NCBI GenBank assembly: GCA_020631735.1
Contig: CM036225.1
Span: 63,277,853 to 63,341,852 of the forward strand
Source: Saccharum officinarum
Taxonomy: Eukaryota > Streptophyta > Magnoliopsida > Poales > Poaceae
Length of the DNA: 64,000 bases
Reading direction: 5' to 3'
The notes under the pieces were generated by a model. It saw nothing but the letters and a program-made list of their open reading frames with translations, searched no databases and was not told the origin of the DNA. The translations under genes and the position numbers were made by a program. Positions 32,513 through 42,800 of this stretch are shown one piece after another (positions within the stretch are counted from its first letter, which is position 1; every line of letters starts with the position of its first letter).

Positions 32513-33165
32513 TCTTGGGCCATTTTGAATTTTTTATCACATGAATCTAGCTGGAATCACATACGAGGAGTTTGGTAGGGATTTGATTACAACAAGAATT
32601 TCCACTGTACAAATGTGGTATGCTGCTACTGTACATGGTACAATGCTACGCTGCCTTCAAATAGAAAAACAACGGACTTTTTTTTTTAAAAAGGAGAAAA
32701 GCAAAGACTTGTTCAATCCTCTGCAGCCGTGCTTGCACGTCTTTTCAGCAGCAGATCCAAAGCCAACAGACAGCCGCCAGGGTAGCCATAGATTCCGGCC
32801 TGCTTTAGTTTCCAACTTCTCCTCAAATTTCACTATAAAAAAAAGATTTTCTGTTACATTAAAATATCGACATATATATAAATTACTAAATATAGATAAA
32901 ATTAAAAACTAATTACACAGTTATTGTACTTTGTGAGACGAATATTTTAAGCCTAATTAGTCAAAATTTAGACAATTTTTACTAAATACAACTATAGCAA
33001 TCCGGACGCCCCGAATCGGGAACTGAACAAAGGCTCCATTCCAATCCATCGAGCTTCGTCCGTGCTCTTTTTCCATACACGGAAGCAAAATGTCATACAA
33101 ATGCTATGGGTAACTTTTAAACAACTGCGCCATTCAGATGCAGATGCAGAGCACTCCACTGACAC
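32513..33165. repeat. Local duplication, copy B, interrupted by a MITE
   Basis: It is collinear with 28555-29036 (copy A) but carries the insertion at 32797-33034. It also has an A-rich run near 32685 and other small changes. It has no intact ORF. Confidence 0.75.
32797..33034. mobile_element. Tourist-like MITE, member 4, with known empty site
   Basis: It starts GGCCTGCTTTAGTTTCC and ends GGGAACTGAACAAAGGC. It is flanked by TCC at 32794-32796 and 33035-33037. Copy A of the duplication reads GATTCCATTCC with a single TCC, so this is the element plus a 3-bp target duplication. That confirms a 3-bp duplicating (PIF/Harbinger-like) family. Confidence 0.88.
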
Positions 33166-33259
33166 TGATCTGACCCAGACCAATACCAGAAGCTGTTTTT
33201 CCACGGTGGTGCAGCCAAAGCACACGGTTTTGGTAGGAGTACTTTTGAAATTCCTTTGT

Positions 33260-33503
33260 GGCTGTGTTTAGATCACTTAAAAAGTGCACTATGCAAAATA
33301 AGATTCCCCGTCACATCAAACTTGCGATACATATATGGAGTACTAAATGTGGATAAAATCAAAAACTAATTGCACAGTTTGGTTGTACTTGACGAGACGA
33401 ACATTTTGAGCCTAATTAGTCAATGATTGGACAATTATTACCAAATACAAACGAAATGCTACAGTGTATTTTGGCTATCCAAATTTTGGATCTAAACACA
33501 GCC
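33260..33503. mobile_element. Tourist-like MITE, member 5
   Basis: It has near-perfect 15-bp inverted ends, GGCTGTGTTTAGATC and GATCTAAACACAGCC, with TGT-like bases on both sides and the family core ACGAGACGAACATTTTGAGC, CCTAATTAGTC and GCTACAGTG. Confidence 0.85.
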
Positions 33504-33550
33504 TGTATTGCACCTGAGACCTGACCTTGCTGACACCGCTGTCAAGAAAG

Positions 33551-33823
33551 CTTAGGCTGTCTCCGGCGACATAAAATACAAGACTTATTTATTCTTAAGG
33601 TACCGTTACAGTCAAAGGGTTCTATATTTATTTTTAGTCTTCTTCAACAACAAGACCTAAAAAAACGATCCTTTCTGTAAATGGGTCTTCTGGAGAGAGA
33701 ATACCTATATTTAGGTTATGGATCTCCTGACACTCAAAATAAGTCTTTCAAATAGATACTCTGTTGGAGGTTATAGTTATCCTGTTAAAGACCTATTTTG
33801 GGTTTGGGTAGACAGCCTAATCA
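33551..33823. mobile_element. Probable MITE with TAGGCTGTCT ends
   Basis: The left end TTAGGCTGTCTCC pairs with the right end GGTAGACAGCCTAA. The interior is AT-rich with no ORF. The target duplication is not clear, so the superfamily is unassigned. Confidence 0.45.
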
Positions 33824-34011
33824 GCAGCGTTCAGGGGGGTTTGCCCTCCGGAGGTCGCTGTCGCAACCAACGCACTGCGAAAATTGGGATGACAGGAGCT
33901 CACGGAGTCCGAACGACATCTGGTTTTTGACTGGAAATTGCTCCTGATCCAAGATCCTTAGTGATAACACACACAAAGCTACTGTATTTGAGATTGCTTC
34001 TGATTTTCTCT

Positions 34012-34712
34012 GGAAAAAGTCTAAATAACCCCCTAAACTATAGATCCTGGAACACATAACCCTCTGAACTATGAAACGGTCTAATTTATCCCCCTGAACT
34101 ATCCAAAACCGTCTATTTTACCCTCTGGCGGTTTTCGACGGCGTTTTTGCTACAGTAACAGCATGTTTGCTACAGTGATAGCGTTTTGTCTTTTTTATTT
34201 ATTTTCGCTGAATATTTGAAAAATCATAGTAAATCACAGAAAAATCATAAAATAGAAAATCTAATTTTGTTGGAGTCCACATAAGTAGATCTACACAGTG
34301 AATATATAACACGGTACGCTTTAGTACAAAGTTTTTGCTGTAGCTTTAGATTAATTGGAAAATCCAATTTAGACTAAAGTTACAGCAAAAAACTTTGTAC
34401 TAAAGCGTACCATATTATATGTTTACTGTGTAAATCTACTCATGTGGAGTCTAACAAAATTAGATTTTCTATTTTATGATTTTTCTGTGATTTACTATGA
34501 TTTTTCAAATATTCAGCGAAAATAAATTCAAAAGACAAAACCAACATTACTGTAGCAAACACACTGTTACTGTAGCAAAACCGCCGTCAAAAACCGCCCA
34601 GATGGTAAAATAGACGGTTTTGGATAGTTCAGGGGATAAATTAGACCGTTTCATAGTTCAGAGGGTTATATGTTCCAGGGTCCATAGTTCTGGGGTTATT
34701 TAGACTTTTTCC
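34012..34712. mobile_element. Foldback element with Mutator-type target duplication (701 bp)
   Basis: Nearly the whole element is a palindrome: two arms of about 330-340 bases, ends GGAAAAAGTC and GACTTTTTCC, meeting near 34360. The flanks are a perfect 10-bp direct repeat GATTTTCTCT (34002-34011 and 34713-34722), in the 9-11 bp range of Mutator-like elements. No transposase is present. Arm sequences (AGAAAATCTAATTTT, TAGATCTAC, CATGTGGAGTC) recur in the element at 47880-48828. A transcript would form a long double-stranded hairpin. Confidence 0.92.
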
Positions 34713-34737
34713 GATTTTCTCTCATCCTAGTATTAGA

Positions 34738-35260
34738 AACTCGCAATGTCAAAGATTGCTTCTTTATTCATTTCCTTCGTCACCATATCACAAGTTCTAA
34801 AGCCAAGGTGCCACATTTCCAAAGATAATATTTTTTTTCTCTCCCTCGCTTGGAAATGAAATGCAGTAGAACTGACAAGGAAGAAAGATAATTTTTTTTC
34901 TCTCTCCCTCACTTGGAAATGGAAATGGAACGCAGTAGAACTGACAAGGAAGAAAGAGTTTCTTCTCCTCCAAAAGACGAGAGAAAGAATCACAAAAATT
35001 CAAATCTGAATTGGGAGAGAATACAGATACAGAAACACAGCGGGAACTCAGCAATGCCAAAGATTGCTTCTTTATTCATTTTCTTCGTCACCATATCACA
35101 CATTCCAATGTCAAGCTACCACATTTCCAAAGATAAGATTTTCTTTTTCTCCCTCACTTGGAAATAGAATGCAGCAGAACTGACAAGGAAGAAAGAGTAC
35201 GGGAACCCCTCTCAACAAAGTCAAATCTGAATTGGGGGAGAAGAATACAGATACAGACTG
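34738..35260. repeat. Tandem duplication in the 3' flank of the first arogenate dehydrogenase gene
   Basis: Two copies of a roughly 300-bp unit (from about 34741 and 35048) start with CAATGTCAAAGATTGCTTC or a close variant and continue with TTTATTCATTT, CACCATATCACA and ACATTTCCAAAGATAA. A roughly 60-bp piece (CTTGGAAATG, then AGTAGAACTGACAAGGAAG) is present three times. It lies downstream of the minus-strand stop at 35300, so part of it may be 3' untranslated region. Confidence 0.75.
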
Positions 35261-35299
35261 GTACAATGTCGATCATGACATGTGCAGCAAGCACGGTGG

Positions 35300-36385
35300 T
35301 TACTTGCGGACGTTGGAGGAGACGTTGGGGGCGTGCGGGGATCCCTCGAAGAGCTGCTTCCGGAGCACGTCGTGGAGGCCGTCGAAGAGCTTCTTCTTGA
35401 CGGAGTCCATGGCCCACTCGAGGCGGTTGAGCAGCTCGGTGGAGTTCTTGTTGTACATGAAGAGCCCGTTGTAGAGGTCGAAGCTGTCGCTGCAGGTGTT
35501 GTCGACGAGGCGGAGCAGCGTCTCGTACCCCTTGGTGTTGATGGGCGTGGAGCGGAGCTCCAGCATGGCGAGCATCCTCCCGACGGTGTGCGTCAGGAAC
35601 TGGGTCTCGGCGGCGTGCGCGTCGTGCTCGGCGCACGACATCTCCACCATCCGGCACCCTTCCCGCTCGAAGATGTTGAGGAACGCCTCGGCGCGGGCGC
35701 GGCGCGCCGGGCAGTCCCCGACCCGGACCTTGTCGAACACGAAGGGGAGGCCGTCCCAGCCGTCGCGCGCCGACTCCGGGCCGAACATGGGGTGGGTGCA
35801 GATGACGTCGAAGTCGGGGGGCAGGGAGCTGAGCAGCAGGTTCCTGGGGAACTCCTTGACGGAGAGCACGTCGACGAAGAGCGTGTTGCGGCGCAGGCGG
35901 TGCACGGGCAGCGAGCGGAGCACGGCCTCGGCGGAGAGGATGGAGGTGGCGAGGAGCACCACGTCCGGGTGGCACTCGCACAGGTCGTGCGGGTCGGTGA
36001 AGAAGGAGGCGCCCAGCGTGGACGCCAGCGCGGAGTGGTCCGTCCGGGAGTGGGCCAGCAGCGTGTGCCCCTGCCGCGCGAAGGTCCGCGCCAGGAATTG
36101 ACCGAAGTTGCCGAACCCGACGATGGCGATCTTCAGGCGCTGACGCTCCTCCAGCAGCCCCGCCGCGCGGGACTCGAAGTCGAACGGCTGGGCGGCGTCC
36201 AGCGCGCGGATGCGCTGGGCCCGCGCGCGGAGCGGCGCCGGGGACGCCGCCCCCGGGGCGTGCCCGCGCCACCGCCGCGGGGAGGCCAGGTGGGTGGCGC
36301 CCCCCGCGGCCGGAGCCGGCGGGTGGCTCCGGTGGGGGCGGGTTGGTTGGTGGAGGCGGAGGGTGGAGGTGGAAGACGACAGCAT
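35300..36385 (-). CDS. Arogenate dehydrogenase, plastid type (copy 1)
   Basis: This intronless 361-codon gene encodes a TyrA-family enzyme that oxidatively decarboxylates arogenate to tyrosine in the plastid. The first roughly 75 residues are Ser/Pro/Arg/Ala-rich with few acids, as in a chloroplast transit peptide. The dinucleotide fold follows: GFGNFG at residues 90-95, then a second strand ending LLAHSR, where Ser-Arg instead of an acid suggests NADP preference (family knowledge). The conserved CTHPMFGPESARDGW segment and the EHDAHAAETQFLTHTVGR helix with His and Asp complete the site. The ATG at 36385 is chosen because no upstream in-frame ATG is seen before the 5' flank. Very high third-position GC creates long shadow ORFs on the other frames. 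The close paralog lies at 49116-50306 in opposite orientation. A prephenate substrate is less likely for a grass plastid enzyme. Confidence 0.93.
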   Translation of the reverse strand: MLSSSTSTLRLHQPTRPHRSHPPAPAAGGATHLASPRRWRGHAPGAASPAPLRARAQRIRALDAAQPFDFESRAAGLLEERQRLKIAIVGFGNFGQFLARTFARQGHTLLAHSRTDHSALASTLGASFFTDPHDLCECHPDVVLLATSILSAEAVLRSLPVHRLRRNTLFVDVLSVKEFPRNLLLSSLPPDFDVICTHPMFGPESARDGWDGLPFVFDKVRVGDCPARRARAEAFLNIFEREGCRMVEMSCAEHDAHAAETQFLTHTVGRMLAMLELRSTPINTKGYETLLRLVDNTCSDSFDLYNGLFMYNKNSTELLNRLEWAMDSVKKKLFDGLHDVLRKQLFEGSPHAPNVSSNVRK

Positions 36386-37002
36386 CTTTGCTTGGGGGAG
36401 TTGGGGTTGGGCTCTCTCGGCTGCCGCTGCCGCTGCTGCTCTCCTCTCCTCTGGCGTTTCCTTCGGCCTTTGGGTGTGGTTGCTGGAGGAGAATTGGATG
36501 GGATCTGTGTGTCAGTGTGTGTCACATCACATCAAACAACCCAAGTAGTAGGTGACAGACACTCCTCCCTCCCTCCCTCACGTTTTTGACTTTCTTACCG
36601 TGTTTAACTATTCATATTATTTATTTTTTTACAAATTATAAAATAAATAAATTATTATTAAAATATTTATAATGATAAAATAAGTCATAATAAAATAGAT
36701 AATATTTATATAAAAATTTTGAATAGGACGACCGGTGAAACAAGATAGCAAGAAATCTAAAACATCACTTTCAATTGAACGGAGGGAGTAGCGAGAATCG
36801 TTGGGGTTGATTCCAGTATACTATTAGCATTTATAGAGTTTTAATAGCAGTAAAATTGAAGGATAAACAATCTTGCAGTTTTTTTTTGGGTGTGGGGGAG
36901 GTGGGTGTTGGGGTGAAGAGGGCAATCAAGGACCACTCCTCACTGTGGTTAAATGTACAGTACAATGCTTTTAGGGTACGCGCCAAGGGAGCCACACCTT
37001 TG
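36386..37002. other. 5' flank of the first arogenate dehydrogenase gene
   Basis: A CT-rich leader (36400-36590, many TCTCC/CCTCC runs on the plus strand) is followed by an AT-rich block. That block ends CGGAGGGAGTA at about 36781-36791, which, with CTCCCTCC near 36563, suggests a degenerate Stowaway-like MITE in the promoter. No clear TATA box was assigned. Confidence 0.4.
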
Positions 37003-37010
37003 GTGGTGAA

Positions 37011-37553
37011 TAGAGATGGCAACGGGTACCCGAAACCCGAGTACCCGACGGGTATTACCCGATAAAGAGACGGGTATGGAATGAATTTTCTACCCGTGGG
37101 TATGTTATTGGGCAAAATCATATACCCATCGGGTATGCGGGTACGGGTGCGGGTGTATACTACCCATACCCGTATACCCGCGGGTAAGACATACCCGCAA
37201 AATAACTAGCCAACCTCAGTTATTTTAGCGCATATAAGTCATTAATTTGGCTCATTGAGACATCCACTATATTTCTAGTAGATTGTCTTTGTTGTAATGA
37301 TGCTAATAATATTTGGTAGCATGTTTGTAACTTGTTGGAAGCTTAGAATGATTTATTTTTGCACGTGACTATTTGATATTTTTAGATAATTTTCGGGTAT
37401 GCTATCGGGTACGGGTTACCCGTCGGGTACGGGTATGGAACTATTTTTTTACCCGCATGCGGGTACGGGTAACCCGACGGGTAAAATTTTGCGGGTGCGA
37501 GTACGGGTACGGGTGAGCACTACCCGTTGGGTACGTACCCGTTGCCATCACTA
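37011..37553. mobile_element. hAT-like non-autonomous element, member 1 (543 bp)
   Basis: The ends TAGAGATGGCAACGGGTA and TACCCGTTGCCATCACTA form inverted repeats, bracketed by a perfect 8-bp direct repeat GTGGTGAA (37003-37010 and 37554-37561). The subterminal regions are full of GGGTACGGGT/ACCCG repeats; the middle is AT-rich. It is nearly identical to 52444-53005 and related to 39049-39593. No transposase. Confidence 0.93.
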
Positions 37554-37561
37554 GTGGTGAA

Positions 37562-38342
37562 CCGGTGGGTGCAGCTAATATTTCAACCGGGCGTATTCTC
37601 CATGACGAACCAACTACCTTAGCTTTGTTTTAAATCAAATCTTTTAATTTTTTATCTGTTTCGGAGAAAAGTATAATAAAATCTACGATATCAAATGAAT
37701 ACAATGTTAAGAGGTATTTTAGTGTGAATTTAATGGAAGGAGTTTGATGATGTAGTCGATGTATTTTTTTTAAACTCGTTCAATTAGACAATTTTTGTCT
37801 TATACTAGAACAAAACTACTAATACATCTAGCATTTTGGCACAAATGGAGGAAATGGCTAACTTTTTAGGTAAACATATTCATAGTTTGGAACAAAGCCA
37901 TAAACTATGGTAAAAGCAACATATATTATGTAAGCAATGCTTTAGAAAAATCCCTATACTCCCTCCGTTCATTTTCAGCTGCCAATTTGTAGTATAATAG
38001 TCAAAGGCATAATGATCCCTTTTTAACTTCTCTCTTCCATGCGCTCTTAAAAATGTTATTTTAATAGTCATAGTGTCAAGGAGTAAATTATCAATTGAAG
38101 AATGTCTTCTAACAAAAACAACGTTGATTAGTGTCCATCAATATCGAAAAGTGTCCTACAACAAATTACCCAACTTTTAATGGGTGTATTTCAATATAAT
38201 CAATTTTGTAACCATTCTTGTGGTAGTTGTAGAGGTAAATCAACCAAGTGGAGATGGATTCATCACAATTAATGATTGATAGTCCTATATGGACAGAAAA
38301 AGCATTTTTTTTTTCTAACCATTCTTGTAGTAGTTGTAGGAG
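37562..38342. other. AT-rich intergenic stretch
   Basis: No gene was found. CTCCCTCCGTTCATTTTCAG at 37966-37985, preceded by TA, looks like the left end of a Stowaway-like MITE. A matching right end is not convincing (GGAGTAA near 38085). Confidence 0.45.
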
Positions 38343-38345
38343 TAA

Positions 38346-38588
38346 GGGCCGGTTTAGATGCAATTTTTTTTGCAAAATGGCACTATAACACTTTTCGTTG
38401 TTATTTGGTAAATATTGTCTAATCATGGTCTAATTAGGTTTAAAAGATTTATCTCGTCCATTTCGTCTAAACTGTGTAATTAGTTTTATTTTTTATCTAT
38501 ATTTAATGCTTCATGCATGTGTCCAAAGATTCGATGTGACGAGGAATCTGAAAATTTTTGCAAAATTTTCTGGGAACTAAACAGGGCC
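38346..38588. mobile_element. Tourist-like MITE, member 6 (243 bp)
   Basis: The ends GGGCCGGTTTAGAT and AACTAAACAGGGCC are inverted repeats, flanked by TAA on both sides (38343-38345 and 38589-38591), the PIF/Harbinger target preference. The family core is present in reverse orientation. Confidence 0.85.
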
Positions 38589-38591
38589 TAA

Positions 38592-39040
38592 ATCAACTAA
38601 GTGGAGATGAATTCATCACAATTAATGCTTGATAGTCCGATATGGATAGAAAACTGGCATTCATGTCTACCACAATTGGTTGCTACAGACTCCACGTTAC
38701 CAAACGTGTTTTTTTGACGAGGACGTTACCAAACGTGTCAATCGCGGTTTCCATGCTCTACTTGCCTCGTTAGCAGAACTAGGTGCAAGCTCAACATATA
38801 ACAAGAGAAAGAAAAAAAAAGGTGATTTTGCCTAGCATTTGGAGGCCAAAGTGGCTGGTAGTGCCACTGGGAGTAGGTAAACCATTCCAGGTTCTCAAAA
38901 GGGCTAAGTCCTGGCATTTGGGAAGCACTCTTGCTGCTTGCAGAATAAGTGTCACACATTTCACAAGAAGCTTATTAGTGAGTCCACAGTAGATCAGAAG
39001 GCTAGTTCAAGCAAAAAAAAAAAACTAAACAGCACGTAAC
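38592..39040. other. Intergenic stretch
   Basis: 38592-38660 partially repeats 38239-38305 (AAGTGGAGATG, TTCATCACAATTAATG, GATAGTC and TATGGA), a short local duplication flanking the MITE. No gene was seen. Confidence 0.5.
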
Positions 39041-39048
39041 ATTCAGGG

Positions 39049-39593
39049 TAAAGATGGCAACGGGTAAAATCCGCGCGGATACTAGCTCTAGATATCCATA
39101 CCCGCGAGCAAAAACCCGTGCCCGCGCCCGCTAACCGCCACGGGTATAAAACCATGCCCGTGCCCACTATCCGCGGATATCACATGCCCGCGGGCACACC
39201 CGTATACCTGCAAAAATGAAGCAACGAAGCACCCAATCATATCTTAATAGCAAGTAAGAAACAATATATGAACAAATAAACGTCTAGATCTCAACATTAG
39301 ATAAAGTATGATACATTGACCATACAAGAGTCATCAAAAGTCTACACTAGTGTATCTCAAGTCATCACAAATTAACACAAATAAAAGACATACAACCGTA
39401 CAAGAGTCATTGGTGCGGGTCTAGCGGGTTTGCGGGTGCGGATACCATTTTTTTGTGCCCGCGAGCAAATATCCATCGGGTTTAGAATCACATCCATGCC
39501 CGTACCCGTGGGCATAAACTTAAACCCGTATCCGTGCCCATCGGGTTTTCTATCCGCGGGCATGCGGATATTTTGTGCCCGTTGCCGTCTTTA
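39049..39593. mobile_element. hAT-like non-autonomous element, member 2 (545 bp)
   Basis: The ends TAAAGATGGCAACGGGTA and GTTGCCGTCTTTA are bracketed by a perfect 8-bp direct repeat ATTCAGGG (39041-39048 and 39594-39601). Subterminal repeats are CCCGTGCCCG/GCGGGT variants, more diverged than members 1 and 3. It lies about 280 bp downstream of the CIR1 stop codon. Confidence 0.92.
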
Positions 39594-39872
39594 ATTCAGG
39601 GCCCCCTATAACGTTCTACAACAACACAACTGTGTTAAGACCCAAACAACCATCTCCCAGTATGAAAAAACACAGTAACACCGTACCGTGTACATACATT
39701 ACTGTAATAGCATCACAAAGCCCTGAGACCAGCCACCAGCCACCAGACTCCAAGCGGATTCTAGTGATCTTCAGAAAGGGGCCAAGTACCCTTAATGCCA
39801 TCACATCCAGGGTGATCCCCAGATATATACTGCATTGCTTCTGATAGGGAAGTTTACCCATTCGCTGCCAGT

Positions 39873-42800
39873 TCATTTTCTCCTATGATGATGGCGATGT
39901 TTATTGTGTCGATCAGAGTCTGAGTGATCAGAGGCACTAGAATCAGGGTAGTGTTGTTTCTCCCGAGATCTCCTCGAATGTCTACTGGTTTCATAATGAC
40001 TGCGTTCAGTATAGTTTTGCTTACCGCTTGATCTCTTTGAATGCCTGTAGGTATGATGTGGGCTTGTATCAGTATGGGGCTGTTTCTCCATGGATCTCCT
40101 TGAGCGCCTGAAGGCATCAGGAGAACTTGACTCTCTATCATGTCTCTTCTCCCTCGATCTCCTTGAGTGTTGATGGCTCTGACCAGAACTCGAGTCACTG
40201 TAATATTGTTTCTCCTTGTGCTGTAGAGAATGCCTGCCTCTCTCAGAAGAACTTGATGAATAACTGTAGTGGCGCTTCTCCCTTGAACGCCTTGAATGCC
40301 TCTTGCTTTCTGTGTCTCCTTGATCCTTAGAGGACAATGGTGACTCATATCTTTTCTCCTTCACATGTTCTCTCTTCAGATGCCGCCTTGTATCTTCACA
40401 GACCTCAAATTCTGAATCAGAAGACTCTAACTGGTACTTCTTCTTATGCCTATGCTTTGACTTACTCTTGCCTTTTCTAGAATCTATCTCAGAATCAGAA
40501 TATGATGAATCAGAACAGTTTGTTTTCTTTCTCTTGCTTCTTGATGTTTTGTTTCTCTTCTCATTTTCAGAGTCTGACGATAGATGGTAACTGCTTTCAT
40601 GTCTACCAGAATCCTCATGAATAGCAGACTTAGCCTGCCTATGCTTGCTTTTCTTCTTAGAGCGGTTCTTGGATTTGCTAGCAGAAAAATTGGAAATGAG
40701 AGCTGGAATGTCACAGTTCAGAAAACCTGAAATACAAGGCAGCAAAAATATTAAATCGCAGAAGTTATACATGGATGTTTGTTCATGTTTCAGACTACTA
40801 ATATACCTCCATATTCATCAAAGATGTCTTCTGCCACAATCTGCTGATTAGGATCATCTGGGTCGAATCCACCACGAGGAGGGCTCATGCCTGGCTTTTG
40901 CTTAAGTTCCCACTTCAAAGGCTGTCAAATTCCTCACATTAAAATTGACGTTTAAAGAAGTAATGAGCAAATTTATGTTCCTATTGTCTATATTGGTTGA
41001 ACATGTATCATGTATGGATCAAATATTGCTACCAAGACCATGGATAACTATATATCACAGACTGTTCAAAATATTCAGCTCTCTGCTACATTTCAACGCC
41101 CAACATGGTTTAAAGAATAGTGATGGAAGAAACAGACAATACTGACAAGGGCGTCATGCTATCATTGGTAAGTTAAGTAATATGTAGTCATGGGGGCCAG
41201 CCGGCTAGGGTAAAAGTCAAATATATGCATGCTCTAAAACTGGGACATATACAACAACAACAACAACATAGCCTTTTGTCCCAAGCAAGTTGGGGTAGGC
41301 TAGATATGAAACCCAAAAGAGACGAGAAACAGGGAGACACATAAAGGGACATAAAGGGCACAAGACAAAAGATGTCACGGTTCAGGCACGTTGATTGCTA
41401 ATCTCCAAGCGCTCCTGTCCATAGCTAAATCCTTGGGGATATTCCACTCCTTAAGATCTCTCTTAACGGACTCGTCCCAAGTTAATTTAGGTCGACCTCT
41501 ACCGCTCTTTACATTATCGGCCCGCTTTAGAACTCCACTACGCACCGGCGCCTCAGGAGGCCTCCGTTGGACATGTCCAAACCATCTCAACCGATGTTGA
41601 ATCAATTTCTCCTCAATTGGTGCCACCCCAACCCTATCCCGAATATCGTCGTTCCGAACTCTATCCCTCCTTGTGTGCCCACAACACCAACGCAACATAC
41701 GCATCTCCGCTACACTCAATTGCTGGACATGTCGCCTTTTTGTAGGCCAACACTCAGCACCATATAACATCGCCGGACGAATCGCCGTCCTATAGAACTT
41801 ACCTTTCAGCTTCTGAGGCACCATTTTGTCACAGAGAACGCCAGAAGCTTGACGCCATTTCAACCAGCCGGCTGAAATTCTATGCCTAACATCTTCATCA
41901 ATGTCTCCATCCTTTTGTAGCATCGACCCTAAATACCGAAAAGAGGGGAAAAAATCTAACCTCACTTGAATCAGTCTGCGCCATTATAGTTGTAAGTGGA
42001 TCATCTCTTTTCAACCGACTCTCCTCATTAGGCATGATCACATCCTTCAAAGGACATTCCCGGTCACCACTTTGGTGACCATAGTTTCCACACCTTAGAC
42101 ATCTAACATTACGAACTTCAACTCCAAATGGTTTGATCCTTGCAGGAGCACCTGTGTCTAACCTGAGAATAAGAGGGAAATGTGTAGTGACTGTTAAATA
42201 AAAATCTTAACAGTGATCTAGATACATCATAATGCTGCACTATTTGGATAAGTGAAATGAGAAAAAATATAAATAATGACAATTTCTATAACAGAAAAAA
42301 CCAAAAAAAAAAATGGAATAGAGAAATGGACCTCCTGTTTTGTTCAGCCAAATAAATTTCAAAATAACAGACAAGGAATATTTCATGTTTCATGTCGCAA
42401 GGAATATTTCATGTTTCATGTCGCATGGTTGCTTAACAGATCATCAGTAACAAGGAGTTCAATGTACCTTGGAGCATTCTTGAGAACCTCAAATTCTTGT
42501 TCAGTTGCCAATGGCCGACCAAAAACATCTTTTGGCCTATTTTTCTTATCTGCGCCCGATTGAGTCTTTTCAGGTCCCTTGTCAGGTCTGGAAAAAAATA
42601 TAACCACGATGAAATGTAGAAGAAACAATCTGGAGTTACTAGGACAAAAGAAAATGCGCACCCAGGCTGAAAGCTCCACATAAGGTGGGGTCTGGGGAAG
42701 GAATTGCAATAAAATTCGAAATCTCTACGGTTGCATGCTAATAGCCTCCAAACCTTTATTAAAACTCAGACAGTTGAAGAAAAGTCGAAAGTTCTAACTC

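Noticed and set aside
35154..36589. Long ORFs (372 codons on the minus strand, 435 on the plus strand) overlapping arogenate dehydrogenase copy 1
   Set aside because: They are in other frames of a very GC-rich gene, have Arg/Ala/Gly/Pro-biased composition and no domain. The TyrA frame explains the sequence.
36563..36791. Stowaway-like MITE in the promoter of arogenate dehydrogenase copy 1
   Set aside because: Only the right end (GGAGGGAGTA) is convincing; the left CCTCCCTCC run is simple sequence without a TA target.
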